Positions 1-9,636 of a stretch of DNA of 64,000 bases are shown here, piece after piece (position 1 is the first letter of the stretch; each line of letters begins with the position of its first letter). The stretch is taken from NCBI RefSeq assembly GCF_039614725.1, contig NZ_CP154859.1, positions 310,001-374,000 of the forward strand, written 5' to 3'. Below the pieces are notes generated by a model that was not told where the DNA came from, ran no database searches, and saw only the letters and a program-made list of their open reading frames with translations. Made by a program: the position numbers and the translations under genes. This DNA is from Thauera sp. JM12B12. Lineage in GTDB: Bacteria > Pseudomonadota > Gammaproteobacteria > Burkholderiales > Rhodocyclaceae.

Positions 1-935
1 GCGGCGAAGTCGGCTTCCATGCGGCGGAAGGCGCCGGGGGCGCCGAAGGCCGGCTTGCGCCCGGCGTCGCGCAGGCGGCGGTCGCAGAGCTGGTGGAAGG
101 TGGCGATCTCGCCGCCGGCCGGGGCGATGTGCGCGAAATGATCTGCGAGCGGGCGGTTGTAGCACACGTAGAGCGGCCGCCGGCCGGCGCCGAGCGCATC
201 GGTGTAGACAGCGAGGGCGAGCTGCGTCTTGCCGCTGCCGGCGGTGGCGGTCACGCGCAGGCGGTGCGGTTGCATGTCGATGCGGCGCGCCCACTCGGTG
301 AGGCCGCCCGACAGCCGGGTGGTGAGCGCGTCCACCTGGCCGATGTGGGACTGCACGTCCGGCACCAGCTCCAGGATGTCGGCGAAGAAGCGGTGCAGTG
401 CCTGCAGCCGGACGGGGTCCGCCGGCGGGTCGTCGTCGTGCGCGCGCGTGAGGGCGAGCACGATGGCGGCGAAGGCGTCCCGGCGGCTGGCGTCCACGAT
501 GCGCGCCGGGTCCAGGCCGGCGCTGCCGGGCTGGCGCACGTGGTAGTCGGGGCAGTAGAGCAGGATGTCGAGCAGCGGCTCGGCGCCGACCAGCAGCGGG
601 CGGAGGCGGGCGCGCAGCTGGTCGGCGCTGCGCGCGAGTTCGTGGCTGACGTGCTGCGCGCGCCTGCGCCCGGGGCGCATCAGGCCCTCGGCGGTCTCGT
701 CGAGGAAGCCCGCGTGCTGCTCGATGAGCAGGATGCGGCCGCCCGGCCCGACGACTGCGAAGGTGATCTCGCCGAAGATCAGCTGCGCGCCCTCTGCGCG
801 CGTCCAGTGCAGGCCGTGGTAGATCGTCCACGCGTGCGGAAGCGCGGCGGCGAGCTGGGTCAGCGTCGCGCGCTCGCGACCGCGTGCGCCGGCCGCGGGA
901 AGATGCTGCCAGCCTTCGGGGTGGGTGCGGGCCAT
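1..935 (-). CDS. Superfamily 1 (UvrD-like) helicase with N-terminal NERD-like region, 5' part
   Basis: I translated the minus strand from the ATG at 935; the frame stays open to the window edge (311 codons), so the gene is cut at its 3' end. Near residue 230 there is a Walker A motif (TATAGSGKT), followed by helicase-like text (YVCYNRPLADHF, IATFHQLCDRRL), typical of UvrD/PcrA-type ATPases that unwind or translocate on DNA. The N-terminal ~100 residues resemble the NERD nuclease-related domain found on such helicases (GEITFAV then LLIEQHAG), but the usual acidic GEID and the lysine of the E-x-K pair are replaced (T and H), so the nuclease core looks degenerate. It is divergent from the TonB receptor gene, with 138 bp between starts. 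Helicase assignment is firm; NERD assignment is tentative. Confidence 0.75.
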   Translation of the reverse strand, partial: MARTHPEGWQHLPAAGARGRERATLTQLAAALPHAWTIYHGLHWTRAEGAQLIFGEITFAVVGPGGRILLIEQHAGFLDETAEGLMRPGRRRAQHVSHELARSADQLRARLRPLLVGAEPLLDILLYCPDYHVRQPGSAGLDPARIVDASRRDAFAAIVLALTRAHDDDPPADPVRLQALHRFFADILELVPDVQSHIGQVDALTTRLSGGLTEWARRIDMQPHRLRVTATAGSGKTQLALAVYTDALGAGRRPLYVCYNRPLADHFAHIAPAGGEIATFHQLCDRRLRDAGRKPAFGAPGAFRRMEADFA

Positions 936-1073
936 GGGTGTCCAGGGGGCTGCGGGAAGCGTCGCGACGAGTGTAGCAAGGGACCGGGGGCGCTGCCCGG
1001 CGCAGGATCGCCGCCCGAGTGTGAGGATTCTCGCGCTCACGAGCGCGCCGAGGTGGACGCTCCCGGTTCGGGC

Positions 1074-3140
1074 ATGCAAAGCTTGGGCACCCTCTGTGTC
1101 CGTCCGATCAGGCCCGTTGCCGTGCTCGCTCACCATTTCCCCGTCCGCGCCGCCCTGTGCGCCGCCGTTCTCGCCGCCGCCAGCGCTCAGCCCGCGGCGG
1201 CGTCCGATCTGTTCTTCGAAGACATCCCGATCGTGCTCACGGCCTCGCGCATGGCGCAGTCGCCGCTCGACGCCCCGGTGGCGGTGACGGTGATCGATCG
1301 CGAGATGATCCGCGCCTCCGGTTTCACCGAGATCCACGACCTGCTGCGCCTGGTGCCGGGCTTTCTGGTCGCGGACTGGCCGGAGGGGTCGCCGATGGTG
1401 GCGCGCCATGGACTCGGCGATGCCTACGATCGCCGCATCAAGGTCATGATCGACGGCCGCACGGTCAATCGTCCGCTGTGGGGCGACACCGCCTGGCTCG
1501 ACCTGCCCATCCGCGTCGATGACATCGAGCGCATGGAGGTGGTGCGTGGCGCCAACGGCGCAGCGTACGGGGTCAACGCCTTCGACGGCGTGATCAACAT
1601 CATCACCCGGTCGCCGGCGACCGAGGATGGCGCGACCGTGATCACGCGCGCCGGGCGCAGGGGTTTCTACGACCATGGTTTCCGGCTCAGCGGTCACGAC
1701 GCGGGCGGAATCGACTGGCGCCTGTCCGGCTCGAAGCGCGGTACCGAATTCTTCCGAGCGCGGTACGACGACAAGACCGGCACGCCGACCTTCGCCGAGG
1801 ATGTGCGCAACGCCTTGCTCAACTTCAGCGCCACGGCCCAGCTCGGCGCGCACGACGAGGTCGGCCTGCACGTCGCGCTGAACGACGGTGTCGCCGAGCG
1901 CGGCAACGCGGAAGACTGGGAGGAGCAGCCTCGCGACGAGGAGACGCGCTCGCGCTTCCTCCACCTGTCGTGGCGGCACAGCTTCGGTCCGGACTCGGAT
2001 CTCAGCGTGAACCTCAGCCATCAGGACGAGCGCTTTCGCGCGCGGTGGTCCACCATCGGCCCGCTGGTGGTGCCGATCGACAAGAACAGCGACGGCCGTC
2101 GCGACGAACTCGAGCTGCAGTTCACCGCCCGCCCCGCCGCAGACTGGCGCCTGCTGCTCGGCGCGGGCGTCCGCCGTGAGGCGGTGCGCTCGCTGCGCTA
2201 TTTCAATTCCGATGCCACGCTCTCGGGGACCAGCAGCCAGCTCTTCGGCACCCTGACATGGAACCCGCTGGCGGCGCTCAAGCTGGATTTCGGCGGCACG
2301 CTCGAGGACCATCACTACAGCGGGACGAGCTTCTCGCCGCGGCTGGCGATGAACTACCTGCTGACGCCGGAGTCGGCCGTTCGTGCGTCCGCCGGCCTGT
2401 CGTACCGCGCGCCTTCCTTCTTCGAATCGATGGCCTACGAGACCATCCGGGTCGGCAACGCCGTGCGCTGGGTCGGCGTGCGGCAGACCGTACCGGTCGA
2501 GCCCGAGCGCGTCCGCCATTTCGAGCTGGGCTACGTCGCGCACCTCCGTGAACTGGGGCTCGCCCTCGACGTGCGCGCCTTCCACGAGCGCTTCGACCGC
2601 TATCTGGACAGCCGCAGCTGCATCATCGGCGAGCCCCGCTGCAATCCGCCCGAGTCCTTCGATCCCTTCCCGCACGATCCGCTGCGGCCGCCGAAGCAGT
2701 TCCGCTTCGTGAACTCGGCCGACCTCACGCGCCATGGTGCCGAGTTCAGCGTGGACTGGCGGCGCCCGGGCTGGGGGCGGGTGGTGCTGTCGCAGGCCTT
2801 CATCGACATCGACGCCGCGGCGGCGGCCTCGGACCGCGACTTCGACCTGAGCTCGCCCACCACGATCACCTCGCTGCTGTTCACGAAGGAGCTGCCGCAG
2901 CGCTGGCAGGCAAGCCTGGGCTACTACCGCCACGGCGAGATGTACTGGCTCAACCAGGGTGACCGCGTACCGGTGACCAACCGCTTCGACGCCCGCCTTG
3001 CGCACCGCTTCGGGCCGGCGGGCAGCGACAACGAGTTCGCGATCGTGGCGCAGGCAGTGAACGGGCGGTACCCCGAGTTCTACGCGCGCCAGTTCCGCCA
3101 TGAGCCGCAGCTGTTCGCGAGCCTGCGGCTGTCCTGGTGA
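1074..3140 (+). CDS. TonB-dependent outer membrane receptor
   Basis: A 688-residue outer membrane receptor that would import a siderophore, cobalamin or other ligand with TonB energy. A signal peptide (about residues 1-44, ending PAAASD) is followed by a plug domain (about 55-165, with VTVIDREMIRASG and VVRGANGAAYGVNAFDGVINI) and a beta barrel ending in an aromatic residue (SLRLSW), typical of outer membrane proteins. I chose the ATG at 1074 because it precedes the signal peptide; a GTG at 1122 is possible. The frame is open far upstream, but that stretch belongs to the divergent helicase. The next gene, a periplasmic binding protein, starts 8 bp after the stop, so they are probably one operon. 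The substrate cannot be read from sequence. Confidence 0.9.
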   Translation: MQSLGTLCVRPIRPVAVLAHHFPVRAALCAAVLAAASAQPAAASDLFFEDIPIVLTASRMAQSPLDAPVAVTVIDREMIRASGFTEIHDLLRLVPGFLVADWPEGSPMVARHGLGDAYDRRIKVMIDGRTVNRPLWGDTAWLDLPIRVDDIERMEVVRGANGAAYGVNAFDGVINIITRSPATEDGATVITRAGRRGFYDHGFRLSGHDAGGIDWRLSGSKRGTEFFRARYDDKTGTPTFAEDVRNALLNFSATAQLGAHDEVGLHVALNDGVAERGNAEDWEEQPRDEETRSRFLHLSWRHSFGPDSDLSVNLSHQDERFRARWSTIGPLVVPIDKNSDGRRDELELQFTARPAADWRLLLGAGVRREAVRSLRYFNSDATLSGTSSQLFGTLTWNPLAALKLDFGGTLEDHHYSGTSFSPRLAMNYLLTPESAVRASAGLSYRAPSFFESMAYETIRVGNAVRWVGVRQTVPVEPERVRHFELGYVAHLRELGLALDVRAFHERFDRYLDSRSCIIGEPRCNPPESFDPFPHDPLRPPKQFRFVNSADLTRHGAEFSVDWRRPGWGRVVLSQAFIDIDAAAAASDRDFDLSSPTTITSLLFTKELPQRWQASLGYYRHGEMYWLNQGDRVPVTNRFDARLAHRFGPAGSDNEFAIVAQAVNGRYPEFYARQFRHEPQLFASLRLSW

Positions 3141-3147
3141 GATCTGG

Positions 3148-4080
3148 ATGCTGCGCGACTGGGTCGGCGGGCTGCGCTGGCGCCTGATCCTGGTCGGGCT
3201 CGGTCTCGCCCTGTTGTGCGCGCCCGCGCGCGCGCTCGACATCGCGGTCGCGGTGTCGCAGCGCGACGGGCCCTACCAGGCCTTTGCCGACGCCTTCGTG
3301 CGTTCCGCGGCCAGCCTCGGACATCGCGTGTTCGAGGTCGGCAATCCCGCCGAGGGCCTGGACGAGGTGGCGATTGCCCGTGCCGACCTCGTCATCGCCA
3401 GCGGCGAGGCGGCGGCCGCGGCCGTGCTGGCGCGCCATGCGCGCCCGACGCTGGTGACGATGATCGCGCGCAGCCGCTTCGAGGCACTGCGCAGCGCACA
3501 CCCGCAGGCCGCGCTGTCGGCCTGGGTGCTCGACCAGCCGGTCGAGCGCCAGCTGCGCCTGCTGCGTGCGGTGCTCCCCGGGCGCACGCGGGTGGGCCTG
3601 CTGCTCGGCAGCAACGCGGACGCGGAGGCGACGCTCAAGGCCACGGCCGCCGGGCTCGGCCTGGAGCTGGTCACGCGTCGGGTCAGCGGTGACCGCGAGC
3701 TCATCGCCAGCCTCGAGGGCGTGCTGGGGACGAGCGAGGTGCTGCTCACGCTGCCCGATCCGCAGCTCTCCAGTCCCACCGCGGCGCGCTCGATCCTGCT
3801 CAGCAGCTACCGCCACCAGAAACCCATCATCGCGTTCTCGCGCGCCTACGTGACCGCGGGTGCGCTGGCGGCGGTGTTCGTCACGCCCGAGCAGGTCGCC
3901 GGCGATCTGCTCGACTGGTTGCGGAACCACGACCGGGACAAGCTGCAGCGGCTGCCGCCGCCGCAGGCCCCGGTTTCCTTCGAGATCGCCGTCAACCGCC
4001 AGGTCGCACGTGCGCTCGGCATCAGCGTGGCCGATGACGGCGAACTGCTGCGCCTGACTGCGGGGGAGGGTCGGCCATGA
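3148..4080 (+). CDS. ABC-type periplasmic substrate-binding protein
   Basis: A 310-residue exported protein with a signal peptide (MLRDWVGGLRWRLILVGLGL, then ALLCAPARA) and a two-lobed binding-protein pattern resembling the 'ABC transporter substrate binding protein' family often seen beside TonB receptors and sensors in betaproteobacteria. No permease or ATPase gene is adjacent, so it may act as a ligand sensor partner for the downstream diguanylate cyclase rather than in transport; that is inference. Start at 3148 is 8 bp after the receptor stop. Its stop overlaps the cyclase start (ATGA), implying translational coupling. Confidence 0.8.
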   Translation: MLRDWVGGLRWRLILVGLGLALLCAPARALDIAVAVSQRDGPYQAFADAFVRSAASLGHRVFEVGNPAEGLDEVAIARADLVIASGEAAAAAVLARHARPTLVTMIARSRFEALRSAHPQAALSAWVLDQPVERQLRLLRAVLPGRTRVGLLLGSNADAEATLKATAAGLGLELVTRRVSGDRELIASLEGVLGTSEVLLTLPDPQLSSPTAARSILLSSYRHQKPIIAFSRAYVTAGALAAVFVTPEQVAGDLLDWLRNHDRDKLQRLPPPQAPVSFEIAVNRQVARALGISVADDGELLRLTAGEGRP

Positions 4081-5399
4081 ACGTGGATCGCCTCAAGCTG
4101 CGCAGCCGCCTGCTGCTCACCGCGATGTTGCCGGTGCTGCTGCTGTCGATCGCGCTTACCGGCGTATCGCTGTTCCGCGACGCCCAGGTCGCCGATCGCG
4201 AGATCACCGAGCGCGGGCTGGCCATCGTCAGTTTTCTGGCTCCTGCCGCCGAGTACGGCGTCATCTCCGGCAGCGGCGGCAGCACGGAGGGTCTCATCCA
4301 GGCCTTGCAGGCCCAGCCCGATGTCGCCGCCGCGGTCCTCTACGACCGCAGCGGCGGCGAGATCGCCAGCCTCGGCGAGCCCGCCCTGCTCGACGGCATG
4401 GCGGTGCGCAGCACGCTCGAGGCGCGCCGCCTCGGTCGCGATGGCGCGCGCGTGGGCTTTGCCGCGCCGGTGATGTCGGCGCCGGTGGCGGTGGACGAGT
4501 TCGCCGATGGCGAGCCGGTGCTGGCGCCGCTGCCGGTGGGCTGGGTCTATGTCGAGCTCGACACCAGCCCCTACGACGCACGCTGGCGGATGACCATCCT
4601 GACCACGCTCGGCCTGGCCGGCGGCGCGCTGGCGCTCGCCCTGCTGCTCGCGGTGCGGCTGGCGAGCGCGGTGGGCGCGCCGGTCGCGCGCCTGGCGGCG
4701 GCGGTCCAGCGCATGGCGGCAGGCGATCTCGAGGTGCAGGTCACCGGCCGCGCCGGCAGCGAGGAGCTGCTCGCCCTTCAGCAGGGCTTCAACTCGATGG
4801 CGCGCGCGATCGCCAACGCCCACAAGACCCTGCAGGCCCGCATCGAGCAGGCCACCGCGCGCCTCGCCCACCAGGCCCTGCACGACCCGCTCACCGCACT
4901 GCCCAACCGCCGCGCCTTCGAGATCGCCCTCGAGGAGCTGCTTGCCGCCTCGCGCCGGGCGGGCGATCGCGGTGCGCTGTGCTTCATGGACCTGGACCAC
5001 TTCAAGCCGGTCAACGACACCGGCGGCCACGCCGCGGGCGACGCCCTGCTGCGCGAGGTGGCGGACCTGATCCGGCTGCGCCTGCGCACCGAGGACACGG
5101 TGTGCCGGATCGGCGGCGACGAGTTCGCGCTCATCCTGCGCGGCTGCACCAGCGAGGACGCCGCCCGCATCGCCAACGATCTGTGCCAGGCCGTGAGCGA
5201 ACTGCGCTTCCAGTGGGAAGGCCGCGAATACCGCATCGGCGCGAGCATCGGCTTCGCCATGATCGACGGCTCGATCGACAACGTGTCGCAGATCGTGCAC
5301 GCGGCCGACCATGCCTGTTACACCGTCAAGCGCGAGGGGCGCGGGCGCGCGCTGGAGTACCGCGCCGGTGCAGGGGGGGCGGGCGCAGGCGGTGTCTGA
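4077..5399 (+). CDS. Membrane diguanylate cyclase, HAMP-GGDEF
   Basis: A 440-residue inner membrane enzyme that makes cyclic di-GMP from two GTP. Transmembrane helix 1 lies at about residues 11-33, a periplasmic sensor region follows, helix 2 is at about 171-195, then a HAMP linker and a GGDEF domain. The active-site GGDEF motif is intact (about residues 346-350), and an RxxD inhibitory site (RTED) sits five residues before it, so product inhibition is expected. The gene overlaps the substrate-binding protein gene by 4 bp. Together with the TonB receptor this gives a plausible chain: outer-membrane uptake, periplasmic binding, cyclic di-GMP output. The chain is inferred from gene order. Confidence 0.92.
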   Translation: MNVDRLKLRSRLLLTAMLPVLLLSIALTGVSLFRDAQVADREITERGLAIVSFLAPAAEYGVISGSGGSTEGLIQALQAQPDVAAAVLYDRSGGEIASLGEPALLDGMAVRSTLEARRLGRDGARVGFAAPVMSAPVAVDEFADGEPVLAPLPVGWVYVELDTSPYDARWRMTILTTLGLAGGALALALLLAVRLASAVGAPVARLAAAVQRMAAGDLEVQVTGRAGSEELLALQQGFNSMARAIANAHKTLQARIEQATARLAHQALHDPLTALPNRRAFEIALEELLAASRRAGDRGALCFMDLDHFKPVNDTGGHAAGDALLREVADLIRLRLRTEDTVCRIGGDEFALILRGCTSEDAARIANDLCQAVSELRFQWEGREYRIGASIGFAMIDGSIDNVSQIVHAADHACYTVKREGRGRALEYRAGAGGAGAGGV

Positions 5400-5478
5400 G
5401 GCAGGGCGCGTCCGCTTCGTATAATGGCGCTCCCCTTTCCGCCGCGTGACGCTGGTCACGCGCTCGCCGGCTCCAGCC

Positions 5479-8400
5479 ATGTTCCACCTCAGCTTCTCGA
5501 ACCGCTTCGAAATCCTCCTCGACAGCCTGCTCGCGCGCCTCGGCGACACGCAGCCGGGGCCGTTCGGCCAGCGCCAGGTGGTGGTGCCGAGCAGCGCGCT
5601 GCGGCGCAAGGTGGAACTGGCGGTCGCCGACCGTGAGGGGGTGAGCGCCAACTTGCGCTTCGACTATCTCGCGCAGTGGCTGTGGGAGCAGATTGGGCGT
5701 GTGATACCGGTGCCGCAGCGCTCGCCGTTCGCGCCCGCCCTGCTGACCTGGCGCATCCATGGCCTGCTCGATCCCGCCCACGGCGGCAGCTGGGTGGAGG
5801 CGCACCCGCGCCTCGCCGCCTATCTGGCGCAGGCCGACGCCCGCATGCGCTTCGAGCTCGCCGGGCGCATCGCGCGCGCGTTCGACCACTACCTGACCTA
5901 CCGGCCGCACTGGCTCGAGCGCTGGGCCGATGGCCACGGCGCCGCGCTCGGCGCCGACGCGAGCGCGCTCGAGCGCGCCGACGAGGCCTGGCAGGCCGAG
6001 CTGTGGCGGCGCATCCGCGCGGGCATGGGCCTGCGCCAGGAGCACCCGGCGCAGGCCTTCCTGCACCGCGTCGAGGCGATGTCGGCCGCCGAGCTCGCTG
6101 CGGTCGGCCTGCCCGCTACGGTGCATGTGTTCGCGCTGCCCGCGCTGCCGCCGCTCTACCTCGACCTGTTGCGCGCCCTGTCGCGGGTGATGGAGCTGCG
6201 GCTCTACGTGCTCAACCCCTGCCGCGAGTTCTGGTTCGACATCGTCGACGCGCGCCGCCTGTCCTGGCTGGCCGCGCGCCAGCAGGCGCTGTTCTTCGAG
6301 ACCGGCAACAGCCTGCTCGCGGCCTGGGGCAAGCAGACGCGCGCCCACATCGGCCTGCTGTTCGAGGGCGAGCACGCGGTCGAGGAGGACGCCGCCTTCG
6401 CGGCCCACCCGGGTCGCCACCTGCTCGCCCGCCTGCAGAACGCGATCCTCGAGCTGCAGGAGCTGGCGCCGGCGAGCGTGCGCCTCGCCGCCACCGATCG
6501 CAGCGTCGAGGTCCATGTCTGTCACTCGCGCACGCGCGAGCTGGAGGTGCTGCACGATCGTCTGCTTGCGCTGTTCAAGGCCCACGCCGGCACCGCCGAG
6601 GCGCTGCAGCCCGCCGACGTGGTCGTGCTCACGCCCGACCTCGAGGCCACCGCGCCGCTGATCGAAGCGGTGTTCGGGACGATGCCGCCGGCGCGCAGGA
6701 TCCCGTGGCGGATGACCGGCCTCGGCGGCAGCCGGGAGAACGCGGTCGCGCGCGTGCTCGATGAGGCGTTGCGGCTCGCGGCCAGCCGCTTTCCCGCCAG
6801 CCGCATGTTCGACCTGCTGCAGCAGGCGCCGGTGGCGGCGCACTTCGGGCTCGACGAGGCCGCGCTGGAGACGGTGCACGCGTGGCTGCGCGCGGCAGGC
6901 GTGCGTTGGGGCCTGGATGCGGGGTCCGCGGCCGAGGCCGGCGTGACCGCCGAGACCGGGGCGCCGCCGCTTGCCCACACGCTCGATGAAGGCCTGCACC
7001 GCCTGTTCCTCGCCTGGGCGGCCGGCGATGCCGCCGACCACGCCAGCTTTGCTGGCCGGGTCGGCGCAGCGGCGCCGGAAGGGCAGGCCGCGGCGGCGCT
7101 CGGCAGCCTTTGGCGTTATGCGGACAGCCTGCGCGCGGTGCGCGACGCGGTGCGGCATGCGCACACCGGCGCGGGCTGGCGCAACGTGCTCAACACGGTG
7201 CTCGACCGCCTCGTCGGCGATTCGGTCGCCCACGCCGAGGACGTGCGCGAGGTACGCGCCGCGATCGCCGCGCTCGCCGACAACATCGCCGCCGCCGAGC
7301 TCGAGACGCCGGTGCCGCTCGAGGTCGTGCATCCGGCCCTGGTCGAGCTGCTCGACGACCCGGCACGCGGCGGCGTCCCCGGCGGCACGGTCACCTTCTC
7401 GGCGCTGCCGGCGCTGCGCAGCCTGCCCTATCGCGTGGTGTGCGTGATCGGTCTCGACCAGGGCGCCTTTCCGGGCAGCGACCGCCCGGCCGAGTTCGAC
7501 CTCATGGCCGCCCGCCCGCAGGCGGGCGACCGCCAGCGCAGGCTCGACGACCGCAACCTGTTCCTCGATCTCGTGCTGTCGGCGCGCGAGAACCTGCACC
7601 TGTCCTACGTTGGGCGCAGCGTGCGTGACGGCAGCGCGCTGCCGCCCTCGGTGCTGGTCGACGAGCTGCTCGACGTGCTCGCGAGCGCCTGCGCCAGCGA
7701 GGCCGGATCGCCCGCTGCGCTCGCCGCCGCGCGCCGCCGGCTGGTGGTCGAGCATCCGCTGCAGGCCTTCTCGGCCGCCTACTTCATCGCCGCCGAACGC
7801 AGCGACCCGCGCCTGGTGAGCTTCGACGAGGACTACGCACGCGCGCTCGCCAGCAGGCTCGGCGCGGCGGTCGATGCGACCGGCGAGGGGCTGGCCGGGG
7901 CGGCGCCGGATCGCGCGCAGGCCTCCGCGACAGCAGGGGAAGACCGTGGTGAGGCCGGCACCGGGGGAGAGGCGGGCGATGACGAGGACGAGGATGCAGC
8001 TGCTGGCGCCCCCGCCGCCCCCTTCTTCACGGCGCCGCTGCCGCCGCCCGAGGCGGCCTGGCGCGAGGTCGAGCTCACGCAGCTCATCCGCTTCTTCGCG
8101 AACCCCTGCCGCTACCTGCTGCGCACCCGGGTCGGGCTCGACCTGCCGGAGTCGAGCGAGGCGCTCGCGGACGTCGAGCCCTTGCTGCCCGAGTGGCCGG
8201 CGCGCCAGGCGCTCGCCGCCCGGCTGCTGCCGGCGCTGCGCGCGCGGGCGAGTGGCGGGGCGGACGGCGACGGCGCGCCCGAGCTGTGGGCGCTCGCCCG
8301 TGCCGGTGGCGAATACCCGGCGGGGGCGATCGGCGAGGGGGCGCTCGCGCGCGAGCTGCTGCGCCTGCAGGCCTTCGCCCGCCGCGTGGCCGAGCTCGAG

Positions 8401-8961
8401 GCCGGATCGCCCCTGCCGCCGCATCCAGTGCGGTTCGCGTGCTCGCTCGAAGGCGAGGCGTGGTCGCTGTCCGCCGCCGTCACCGACCTGCGCCCCGCCG
8501 GGCTGGTACGCGCACGCTACGACGACACCCGCACGGCGGACTATCTGGGCGCCTGGATCACCCATCTCGTGCTGTGCGCCGCGCCCGCTGCCGGCGTGCG
8601 CTGCGAGACTCGCGGCCTGTCGCGCGACGGCGAGTTCCGCTTCACTGCGCTCGACCCCGCTGCCGCGCGTGCCGAACTCGAGACCCTGCTGCGCCTTTAT
8701 CGACAGGGCCTGTGCGCGCCGCTGCATTTCTTCCCGAAGTCGGCGTGGGCCTTCATGGTCGGGGGGGCGAGCGTGGCGCGTGCGCAGGCGAAATGGACCG
8801 GCGGCCGGCAGCCCGCCTTCGGCGAGTCCGCCGACCCCGCCTACCGCCTGGCCTTGCGCGGCGAGCAGGGCGTGCCCGACGAGCGCTTCTTCAGCCTTGC
8901 GCGCACGGTGTTGCAGCCCTTGCTCGCGCACATCGAGGATGTGCGCCTAGCCGGCGCCTGA
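5479..8961 (+). CDS. recC: Exodeoxyribonuclease V gamma subunit RecC
   Basis: A protein of 1,160 residues, the usual size for RecC. The N-terminus (MFHLSFSNRFEILLDSL) matches the RecC start pattern, which is why I prefer the ATG at 5479 to the one at 5446. RecC forms the core of the RecBCD helicase-nuclease, splits the DNA strands and reads Chi. A low-complexity Gly/Glu/Asp-rich linker at about residues 815-855 precedes the C-terminal nuclease-fold region. yigZ starts only 5 bp downstream. recB and recD lie more than 30 kb away, whereas recC usually neighbours recB. Confidence 0.95.
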   Translation: MFHLSFSNRFEILLDSLLARLGDTQPGPFGQRQVVVPSSALRRKVELAVADREGVSANLRFDYLAQWLWEQIGRVIPVPQRSPFAPALLTWRIHGLLDPAHGGSWVEAHPRLAAYLAQADARMRFELAGRIARAFDHYLTYRPHWLERWADGHGAALGADASALERADEAWQAELWRRIRAGMGLRQEHPAQAFLHRVEAMSAAELAAVGLPATVHVFALPALPPLYLDLLRALSRVMELRLYVLNPCREFWFDIVDARRLSWLAARQQALFFETGNSLLAAWGKQTRAHIGLLFEGEHAVEEDAAFAAHPGRHLLARLQNAILELQELAPASVRLAATDRSVEVHVCHSRTRELEVLHDRLLALFKAHAGTAEALQPADVVVLTPDLEATAPLIEAVFGTMPPARRIPWRMTGLGGSRENAVARVLDEALRLAASRFPASRMFDLLQQAPVAAHFGLDEAALETVHAWLRAAGVRWGLDAGSAAEAGVTAETGAPPLAHTLDEGLHRLFLAWAAGDAADHASFAGRVGAAAPEGQAAAALGSLWRYADSLRAVRDAVRHAHTGAGWRNVLNTVLDRLVGDSVAHAEDVREVRAAIAALADNIAAAELETPVPLEVVHPALVELLDDPARGGVPGGTVTFSALPALRSLPYRVVCVIGLDQGAFPGSDRPAEFDLMAARPQAGDRQRRLDDRNLFLDLVLSARENLHLSYVGRSVRDGSALPPSVLVDELLDVLASACASEAGSPAALAAARRRLVVEHPLQAFSAAYFIAAERSDPRLVSFDEDYARALASRLGAAVDATGEGLAGAAPDRAQASATAGEDRGEAGTGGEAGDDEDEDAAAGAPAAPFFTAPLPPPEAAWREVELTQLIRFFANPCRYLLRTRVGLDLPESSEALADVEPLLPEWPARQALAARLLPALRARASGGADGDGAPELWALARAGGEYPAGAIGEGALARELLRLQAFARRVAELEAGSPLPPHPVRFACSLEGEAWSLSAAVTDLRPAGLVRARYDDTRTADYLGAWITHLVLCAAPAAGVRCETRGLSRDGEFRFTALDPAAARAELETLLRLYRQGLCAPLHFFPKSAWAFMVGGASVARAQAKWTGGRQPAFGESADPAYRLALRGEQGVPDERFFSLARTVLQPLLAHIEDVRLAGA

Positions 8962-8966
8962 CACCC

Positions 8967-9578
8967 ATGCCGCTGACCCTCGCCGCCCCCGTCCACAGCG
9001 AACTGATCATCAAGAAGAGCCGCTTCATCGGCTGCGTGCAGCCGATGAGCGACCGGGCGCGCGCGCAGAAGGTGGTGGCCGAGCTGTGGGCGCAGCACCC
9101 GGGCGCGCGCCATGTGTGCTGGGCGCTGCTCGCGGGCGGGCAGTCGGCGGCGGTCGATGACGGCGAGCCGAGCGGTACCGCCGGCCGGCCGATGCTCGAC
9201 GTGCTGCGCCATCAGGACCTGGAGGGCGTGCTCGCCACGGTGGTGCGCTACTTCGGCGGCGTGAAGCTGGGTGCGGGCGGGCTGGTGCGCGCGTATACCG
9301 ACGCGGTGGCGCAGGCGCTGCTGCAGGCGGAGAAGGTGCCGATCGTGCGCCTCGCGACGCTGCGCTGCGCGGTGCCGTATGCGCTCGAAGGCCTGCTGCG
9401 GCGCGAGCTCGAGGTGGCGGGGGCGAGCCTGCTGCAGGTGACGCACGGCCAGGAGGTGGTGCTCGACTTCAGCCTGGCCGAGGATGCGGGCGTGGCGCTG
9501 CAGGCACGGCTGGCCGAGGTCGGGCAGGGGCGGATCGTCTGGCTTGCGCCGGCGGAGAACGGGGGCCTGACGGGCTGA
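8967..9578 (+). CDS. yigZ: YigZ/IMPACT-family protein
   Basis: A 203-residue member of the YigZ/IMPACT (UPF0029) family. The N-terminal domain carries the family signature (KKSRFIGCV, then DDGEPSGTAGRPML and VVRYFGGVKLGAGGLVRAY), and a short C-terminal domain follows. The family is linked to translation regulation in eukaryotes; its bacterial role is not settled. The start at 8967 lies 5 bp after the recC stop, so the two are probably cotranscribed. The 3' end faces the Ap4A phosphorylase gene across a strong hairpin. Confidence 0.93.
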   Translation: MPLTLAAPVHSELIIKKSRFIGCVQPMSDRARAQKVVAELWAQHPGARHVCWALLAGGQSAAVDDGEPSGTAGRPMLDVLRHQDLEGVLATVVRYFGGVKLGAGGLVRAYTDAVAQALLQAEKVPIVRLATLRCAVPYALEGLLRRELEVAGASLLQVTHGQEVVLDFSLAEDAGVALQARLAEVGQGRIVWLAPAENGGLTG

Positions 9579-9613
9579 GGGCGCGTTCGCCGCTGCGCCT
9601 GGCGGACGCGCCC
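9579..9613. terminator. Hairpin between convergent genes
   Basis: A 13-bp stem with one mismatch (GGGCGCGTTCGCC pairing with GGCGGACGCGCCC) and a 9-nt loop lies between the ends of yigZ and the Ap4A phosphorylase gene. No T-run follows, so it may be a bidirectional transcription or RNA-stability barrier rather than a classic intrinsic terminator. Confidence 0.5.
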
Positions 9614-9636
9614 CTGGCCCAGCCTTCGGCAAGTGG

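Noticed and set aside
5326..8931. A 1,201-codon minus-strand frame opposite recC
   Set aside because: Entirely within recC, low-complexity Arg/Ala/Gly/His composition, no family signature. The same applies to the long frames opposite recB, putA and the CHAT gene.
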